Shown here: piece after piece, positions 36,901-45,900 of the stretch | Numbering within the stretch: the stretch's first letter is position 1 | Layout of the letters: each line of letters begins with the position of its first letter | Source of the DNA: Macquaria australasica | Taxonomy: Eukaryota > Chordata > Actinopteri > Centrarchiformes > Percichthyidae | DNA: 64,000 bases | NCBI GenBank assembly: GCA_005408345.1 | Contig: SEMN01000324.1 | Coordinates: 186,001-250,000 of the forward strand | Direction of reading: 5' to 3' | Position numbers and translations under genes: made by a program | Notes under the pieces: model-generated | Told to the model about the DNA's origin: nothing | Databases searched by the model: none | Seen by the model: the letters and a program-made list of their open reading frames with translations, nothing else

Positions 36901-39900
36901 GCGGCCGCTAAGCACTGGAGGGACGTCTTTGAGAAAACAAGTCACGGTGGGAGGGACCGCAGTCTGGGTGAGGCTCACGCCATGGAGAACGAGCCCTACG
37001 AGGGATACAGTTTCACTGGGGAACCGACTCCTGCTGCCGGTCGAAGTTGTGGGTTTGGTGGGAGGGGCTTAGCGGAGTGACATGAGGCAGCAGAGAGAGA
37101 GGCGGAAGGTTTTGCCTAGGTTGCACAGATTCTGCCTATCCCAGCTTTAAAGTTCATGACAAAAATACACCAATCAGCCATAACATTATAACCACCTGCC
37201 TAATATTGTGTAGGTCCCCTTTTTGCCACCAAAACAGCCCTGACCCGTCGAGGCATGGACTCCACTAGACCTCTGAAGGTGTGCTGTGGTATCTGGCACC
37301 AAGACGTTAGCAGCAGATCCTTTAAGTCCTGTAAGTTGCGAGGTGGGGCCTCCATGAATTGGACTTGTTTGTCCAGCACATCCCACAGATGCTCGATTGG
37401 ATTGAGATCTGGGGAATTTGGAGGCCAAGTCGACACCTTGAACGTGTTGTCGAACTCGAGGCTTGCTGCCTAATATATCCCACCCACTGAGAGGTGACAT
37501 TGTAGCGAGATAATCAATGTTCTTCACTTCACCTGTCAGTGGTCATAATGTTATGGCTGATGTGTATTTGTCCTTCTGAACAGAAATACTTCACTGATAA
37601 CAGCTATAAAAGCAAAGCAGCACAAGTTTCATATTCATATCATGAGCTCTTGTTGTACTGTCCACAGGCAGACTGTGCAGGAGAACTATGAGGGGTTGAG
37701 TAACTGCCTGACTCACCTGGAAACGAGGAGAGATGGTACGGTGACAGTGGAGGAGCTGCTGAGCCTGTTACACACCTACAGCTGCTCCATCCGGAGAGAG
37801 CAGCTTGTAGATCACCTGCGCAGGTCAACTCCATCTTTTACATTCTCTCTAGAGACATACAGTATATCAGTATAATTATTAAAGCTAGACATTTATTTAT
37901 TTACATATAAATGAAGTTCCGTTACATTCAAGCCGTTGCCAGAAGAGTTCATACAATGCTGATTAAACCTATCACCGCCAGGTAAATCTCTCTGTATTTC
38001 ACAGTATACTGGAGTTTGCGCTGGCGCACCATAGTAATGCATAGCAAGCAATGATTGGTGGGGGAGAGGGTTTCTGAGGGGTTTTTTCTTCAAGAGAAAA
38101 TAAAATATTGTGATGCAGCATTTGCTCGTGCTGCCCTGCTACAGTACTTAGTTAACTACAAAAAGTACTTACTGCTGGAAATGTTACATGATTTATTACA
38201 CCACTGCTTTCCAAATGTTACTGGGAAATTGCCTGTATATTGAAACAAACTTTCTTGTAATGCTTATCTAATCACATGTCCTGCGGGGAGTAGAGTGGAA
38301 ATAAAAGCAGAATTTGTGACAATGGAACAGTTACACCTTTAGACATGGGTTAAAGGTTGCGGTAGGCAGTATTCCATAATAACTGTGCAGCATTTTGTAA
38401 TTCAAGTGGTCTGAGCAAACCTCTACTTCTGCCGCTCGTTTTGGCTCTGTTTTCAGACATTAGAAAATCTAGCCTGTGACGGGAGAGTTTGGCCAATCAC
38501 AGGTCTTTTCAGAGAGAGGGCGTGTTCCTATTGGCTGTTCTACCAAGCCCCCAGGAAGAACACCAGACTTTGAAGCCAATTTGACATAGTGGCCAAACCG
38601 CGTAATTGCAACTTCCAGGTCCGTCACGTGATGCACACTGGCCCCAAGAGACTTTTTCCCATAGACTTACATTGTGAAAGAGTCGTCTGTAAATCAGCGG
38701 ATAATTTTTTTTTGAGATACAACAACTAGCCAGTACAAACACTTAAATAGCCCTTATTTAAATCATTATGTCCTAACAGTTGTAAAATGCATAAATAGCC
38801 GAATCCAGAGTTACAGAGTGACTGCCATTCATGTGAGTGAGCCTGATACAGAGTGGTTGGGAGGCTGGGCTAAAGGAAGCGCTAGTGCGCTTGCTCCGAG
38901 ACCCATGAGACCTAGCGGTTTGGAGGCGGGGTTAAAGGAAAAGCTAGTGTCCTTGCTCTATGGGCCAAGAATACGAAAGCTATGTGGAAGATCTGGGTAA
39001 TTTTATACCCGGGAAGTCGAACTTTTTTGGCTTCATGCGCCACTGAGCAGCTTTCATAGGAATGAACCGGGCCCCGCCTCCAACGCTGTATCGAGTTCTC
39101 TTTATACATCCATGTGTTCTACAGATGCAGATGCGCCTGAACGTCCCTCCAAACAGTAAAAGCCTGATTCAGTGGCGGAAAATCCTGCAGAAAATCCTGC
39201 AACTTGATAAATTTCCAACACCTCCTTTGCCTGCAGTGGCGTATAGTACAAAACAACACGCCCCAGCTCAACACAGAACTTTGGGCTCGTTATGTTTTGA
39301 CAAACAGTGGGTAATAGCTTTTGACAAGGGACAGTGGTGTGTGTGTGTGTGTGTGTGTGGTGTACTAGCCTCTCATCCCACTGATGGACAGGTTGCAGCT
39401 GCCTCTGAAGCCTGGGGCGCTCTGCTATGCAGCCGCGAAGCGCTGGAGGGGCGTCTTTGAGAAGACTGGGTCTCGGTGAGGCTCATGCCGTGGAGAGCGA
39501 GCCCTACAAGGCATGAGGTTTTGCAGGACAAGTGCTGCCGGTCGAAGTTGTGGGTTTGGTGGGAGGGGCTTAGCGGAGTGATACGAGGCAGCAGAGAGAG
39601 AGGTTTTGCATAGGTTGCACAGATGTTGCCTACCCCAGCTTTGCTGTAGTGGAAAGCACCTATTATATTATTTCTTAAACTGCTAAAGTAGAAGGAGTAA
39701 CAACACCATGAATCTATAGCCAGGCTTGCATTCTTGAACTAAATGCTAATGTTAGCATGCTAACATGCTCACAATGATAATGATACATGCCAATGTTTAG
39801 CAGGTAATCTTTATCATGTTTATCGTTTTGGTTAAGTGTAGTAGCATGCTAACATTTGCTAGTTAGCACTAAACATAAAGTATTAGTTTTGCAGGTATTT

Positions 39901-42900
39901 GGGCATAAACCAAAGTATTGGAAATTTCAAAAAGTCAGGTGATCACCAGTTATTACAGTCAATTCAGTAGGGACCTTGAATATCTGTACCAAACTTTGTA
40001 GCAATCCAAGAGTTGTCAAGACGTCGCTCAGAACCAAAAAATGTCAACGTCATGGTGGTACTGGAGGAAAGGTCAGCAAGTCGCCAAAGTCTTCAGGATT
40101 CATCCTCTAGGATGCATTAATGTCCGTATAAAATTTCTTGCAAGCCCAGCCACTAGCGTGGCTTAAAACTGTGCACTTGTTAGTTTACATTGTTCAGTGT
40201 GAAACCAACTTGTCTGTGTTGCACGCCCTCCCTCCTTTCTCTTTAGGCTCAAGGTTTCCATGGATGATAACTGCAAGAGGCTAGCTTACATGGATTTCCT
40301 GTCTGCGTTTGACAATAAAGCAGAGAAAAAATGTGAGCCTCCTCCTGTTTCCCCTGACGCTGTGCATCAGATAGAGTCTTTGTACGGCCTCAGTCCAGGT
40401 GTGGCTCTGGCTAGGATACGTGAACTAGCCACTGCCTCAGCATCTCATCTGTATAAGGTGAAGCTTACAACCACATGCTTCATTTTTCTCTGTCATCAGT
40501 TTGTCTTTCAGCTGGTCACCTTTCTTTGGCTCTTTCTGTCCTCCAGGCATTCTTGGCCTTTGATCGGAGAGGCACAGGGATGGTCAAAGCTCTGGAATTT
40601 CGTCAGGTGCTGGAGAATTTTTGTGCCCACCTATCAGACAAACAGTACGGATACATACTGACCAAACTGGAGCTGGACTGTGAGAACTGCACTGTTAACT
40701 GGAAGGATTTCCTCAACAAGTTTCAATCACAGAGCCCGCTGGTAAGAGAAGAAGTTTCCAAAGATACTTAAAGGAATAGTTCAACATTTTGGGAAATAGG
40801 CTTTTTTGCTTTCTTTCCAATGAGAAGATTTATATTAATCTCATGTCTGTGAGTTGAGTACAATGCTGAGGGCAGGATGGAGTTAGCCTAGCTTAGCATA
40901 AAGATGCAGGGGAAACAGCTAGCCTGGCTCTGTCCAAAGTGAAAAATAAGCATACCAACAACTTTCACATGACCATTTGTAATTTTAGGGGGAGTTACAT
41001 GCCGGAACAATTTCTCGACGAAAATCACAATGACTGTGTGCAGCCACTGCTCACAGCTTTTATACAAGAAATAGTTCCAGCACGTAACTCCTAAAACCGC
41101 AAATTGTAATTTTTACATTTCTCTCTCTGTACAGGTAAAATAAATGAGATACAACGAATGAATTGTAATAACTTTGGTGATCCCTTTACTTTTGATCCAG
41201 CGCCATCATCAGGTCAAAATTTGAAGGTGTCCAATACTTTGGTTTATAACCAAATACCTGCAAAACTAATGACATTCTCATCAGCCTCAGCTGGACTTTG
41301 TGTTTAGCGCGAGTTAGCAAATGTTAGCATGCTAACATGGTGAAAATGGTACTCAGCGCACAGACATAAGATTGATATCCATCTTTTCACCTCACTGTCA
41401 GAAAGCAAGCAGATAAGTGTATTGCCCAAAATGTTGAACCATTCTTTTAGTTCTATGTCATCCCTGCCTGTATGCCTCATTTAGAGCATGTTTGTGTCTT
41501 GTATGCTTCTGTTCATAATGCTGTAGATGTCAGCAGAGAGGTGCATGAGTTGGACCTGGGAGAAAGGGACTAAAACCAGATCCTCTATCCAGACCAAGAC
41601 CTCTGAAATCACAGAGCACCTGCAGCAGATCCAGGACGTTGTCTCAGGCCACTTGTATGAAATCACCAAAGAGGTGATGGATTTGGATCCCTCCAACAGC
41701 ACTACAGTCTCTAAAGAGCAATTCAGAAAGCTTTGCGATCACCACTGCCTGAGACTCACAAATGATCAGGTAAAGCCAGAAAAATGGTTTGTGCATTATA
41801 ATTCAGAGAATTCAAAGAGGAGACATTCAAGAGAACAAACACATTTCCATCAACTCTCGCACGCTTTCAAGCTGAAACAACACATACTGGCATCAGTCCA
41901 TGGTTACAAATGAGAAGATGAATCTGAATTTTGGTACATTTGCCAGTTCTATTCTTTTTAGTCTGATATGTTTTCTTTAATTATTCTAATCAACATCTAA
42001 TTTGTCTTTGCTGATAATTATTGACTGCGTGAGAAACCTAGTCATCTGTAAAGCCAATTTACGTGCTGTGTGTAACTCTCTTTGGGATAGGTTATTAGTC
42101 CCCCCAGTGTGGATGATTATTATGTGTGTGTTCCCTTTCGCTTCTCAGTTTGAGTGTGTGTGGAGTCAGATGCCTGTGAATGAGCAGAAGAAGCTGCAGT
42201 ACAGAGAGTTTCTGTGGCGCTTTGGTGCTTTGGGAAGGACCCCCCACAAGGAAGCAGGAGGTCCCTCCAACAACGTCCCATCACCTTCCCTTGAGCTCGG
42301 AGAAACAGTCTCAACAACAAGATCTTGTTGCCCAGAGCCTGCAGGTGCCATTCTGCAATGCACTAAGGTACAGCACATGACAGGACAGACCTGAATGCTG
42401 CAGAATCTGTGATGCATGAAGACATCAGCTGCTTCGCAAAGCCAGACAAGCTCAGTTTGTTGCTACAAAAAATCTTTATCTGTGCTCAGAGTGTCCCACT
42501 GCACACTCAGAGGCAATATCCAGCAAATGTGTAGCCTTTGTCTCACGTGTATGTATAGGTCCATGTGATGTAAATGTTGTTATGTGCCTGTGTCTGTGAG
42601 GACTGTACATGGAAAAAAAAACAGCAAACAGAACCCCATGCATGTCCTCTGTCCATGTAAGGTGAATGAAGGGTTTGTGTTTAGGGAAATGTCGGACAGG
42701 TTTGCAGCCTGCTTGAATTGATGTTAAGCAGATGCCTGTTCAGTCTTGCCAGACTACAAGAAGCAATTTCAAATTCTTGGCTGATGTGTAGGCACAGCTT
42801 TAGCCACATTTTCAGCTCAGTAACAAGCTGATAAAGACTGCCGTGACCAATAGTAAGTGATGTACTGTTGTGACTTCAAACCAGAGTTTTCATCTTTGTG

Positions 42901-45900
42901 ATTCCAAAAGTCATCTTGTCCAGTATGTTCTCCAATAAGGTGTAACTTCGGCGACACTACAGAAGTGAAATGATCTAACTTATTGTTTGTCTTTTTCAAA
43001 CATGAAGTGAAACTGTATTGGAAGCACGTGAAATTATGTCATTAATCGTATGAATTTGATCAAAAGTGAGCGGAGTGAATAATATTCAGCTGGCTCATCA
43101 GACTGAATGAGAATACTCTCCAGAGTTACTCCGTGTCTACACAGAGCCAAGTATGAACAGCACGTCAGCAAAACAGCTGCTTTAGTCCTCCGTCAGTGTT
43201 GGGCGTAGGTCACCTGCATTTTGGCAGCGCTCAGAGCACAACACAACATCAAAGTACATGTGTAAAATGGAAGAAAATAGACATGAAGCATAAAAATAAT
43301 ACTTGCGCTATACTCTTGAAAATGTGTGCTTTCTACAGCCTGTGTAGACAGCTGGATTGATTGAAACCGTCGTGTTCCGTCAGACACACGTGAGACTAAC
43401 TCAAAGTTCAATTCAATTCAGTTTTATTTATATAGCGCCATATCATAACAAAGTTATCTCAGGGCACTTTTCTTCAGTGAAGTTGTGCAGCCCCTATCCG
43501 GACCTTCCCTCATTCCTCTCCCAGTCTGTCCCCCAGTGCACCTCCAGGCGTCCTGCCTCAGTGGGGAGGCCGGGAACAGGAAGCCTGCTGGGCAGCGTGG
43601 AGAGAAGGCTGCGTGGGGCGGTGCAGCGCTGCTGGAAGGAGATCCAGAGGAGCTGTACTGAGGAGGATCCGCAACAAGAGGGACACATCAGCACAACCTC
43701 CTTCCTGGGTTAGCAGCATTCCACAGACAATCATATAGCTATTCCTTCTAGCTGCTATACTAATGCTAATGACTGGCTGTGTGTTACAGAGATCCTCCAG
43801 TCTCTCAGCATCGGTCTGACTCGGGAGCAGTTTGAATATCTGGCTGTGAAGTTTGACTTCATGAATAATGGCTGTGTTTCATATCACAACTTCCTTCGTC
43901 ACTTCCTCCTGAACCTAAAGCCAGCAGGGGCCAAGAGAGCATTTGATCGATGTAAACTCCCTCTTCCTATTACACCGGTAAAAAAATTTTTTTTATTCTG
44001 CTATTCAATGTCTACATGAAATAAGCTTGTGAGACAATAAATGTGTCCCAAATCCATCTCATATTCTTGAACTGACATCATGTTTAGCTATGACTTTGGA
44101 AAAAAATTATTTGAAATTGGAATCAGTTTTGTCAACCACATGTCCTGTGCACATTTATTTTATGAATGCACCCCCTGTCTGTGCATATACCAGAGAGTCT
44201 TCACAGACAGCCTCTTGAAATAAATTCATTTTAATCTCATAGGCCCTTTTCATGGAAGACATTTTGACATGTGACAGTAGAAAAAGCAGGTGTGAATAAT
44301 AAAACTAATTATGGCTAAATTCCATTTCCATTTTTCCAGGCTCCTGTTATTGTGCATGCTGGGTCACTGTCACACTGTCATGACTTACTGGGACACTTGA
44401 AAAGAACAGAGCCATGGTTGATGTTATTAGTTACACCTGTGCTTTTCCTGCTGTGACAAGTCCAAATGTGTGCTGGGGAAAAGGCAATAGTTCTCATTGG
44501 AGGTCTGCGGTGACACTGATGAACAGCTGTGGCACAACACAAAAACAGCCACCACCCACATAAGCTTTCTAGCCAATATCCCCTTATCTACAAGCTAATT
44601 AGCTAGTCAGCTACAGCACACTGAACAGCTTAAAAACTGCAAAAGTCCCCATTGGTTACTTTAGATGCTAAATGCTGTGGTTTTTATTCTTCAATATCAC
44701 TGCCATCAAAATGCTGTCTGTTCTTAGCTGGTCAGCTGCAGTCACCAATGCAATTTTCTGTACGCTGTGTTAGGGTCAAACAAATGTGTACACAGGCCCA
44801 CCTACTTGAGTTAGGAGGCTATTTATTCTTTCAGTAATAAATAAGGTGCAACTTTTAAATATGGCACTAATGGCTTTATCTATGGTTACTGTTTTACTAA
44901 TGCTTTATAGACAAGGGCAAAGTCTTTGTTTGCATTCAAACACACACATTTCCGTACAGGAGCTGGTTTTGTAAAACCCAATCAAACATTTCTCTCTGGG
45001 CCTGCACTGAGCTGAGAGGCTGCTGAAAACACAGAGAACATAACCAGTATACTGTACATGTTGATCCAGCCTACAGTAAAACACAGAGCATGCACACTTA
45101 TAATAAGGACCATGTGCCAAAGACAGTGCCTGCCCTGGTGCACATGCAAGTTTCAGAATTGCCACCTGCAAATGTGTGTGCGTTTTGACCAACAACACAG
45201 GTACGCCCTTGTGCGTATGTGTTATATGCCTTTTTACTATTTTTGGGTTGCCATGTCACAAACTCTCCTTTGGCTTGGGCTGCTGTTTATTGTGAAGGTC
45301 CCTCCATTGGCTCCTTTGTCCTCAAAGCATCTGGACCAAAATTCATATTTATACAAACACATTCATAACAGCAGAGTGGATATGCATTACCCTTTCTTAA
45401 TGACTCACTAACAATAACTGCAGACTTAGTAAACCATTCACTAACCATTAACAAACCATTGGTTACAACTGTCCCTGTACCTGTATATAGGCTGACTTAT
45501 TATGAAGTGGTACCAAACTAAATATTAAAACTAAATTTGACACTAAATCATTTTTCAATTCAATTCAATTCAGTTTTATTTATATAGCGCCATATCATAA
45601 CAAAGTTATCTCAGGGCACTTTTTCGAATAGAGCAAGTCTAGACCGACTCTTTATATTTACAGAGACCCAACAGTTCCCACCATGAGCAAGCACTATGCG
45701 ACAGTGGCAAGGAAAAACTCCCTTTTAACAGGTAGAAACCTCGAGCAGAACCAGGCTCAAGGTGGGCGGTCATCTGCCTCGACCGGTTGGGTTGAAGGGG
45801 GAAGGGGGGAGCGGGAGAGAGAGAGCAGGAGGAAAGAGAACATACAGCAGCTCAATACAGCATAGATATGGTAATGGCATTGATGTTAACACCAACGGAA

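Larger units (their letters stand above)
24261..37667 (+). other. efcab6: 13.4-kb EFCAB6 intron hosting the 10.5-kb transposon
   Basis: Phase 2 intron between exons 17 and 18. From left to right it holds a Rex3 tail, the IS3EU-like transposon with a nested LINE, three MITE or Tc1-type elements and little else. 24516-24864 and 35361-35893 show no features beyond AT-rich DNA. Confidence 0.9.
38348..39643. mobile_element. MITE copy 2, interrupted by another repeat
   Basis: Same family and orientation as 36357-37152 (GTAATTCAAGTGGTCTG, TTTGCCTGCAGTGGCGTATA, GGTTTGGTGGGAGGGGCTTA). Ends TTGCCTACCCCAGCTTT. About 570 bp of unrelated sequence interrupts it at about 38551-39122. Confidence 0.75.

Noticed and set aside
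36568..36978. Minus-strand frame of 136 codons within MITE copy 1
   Set aside because: The second MITE copy does not preserve the frame and no transposase motif is present.
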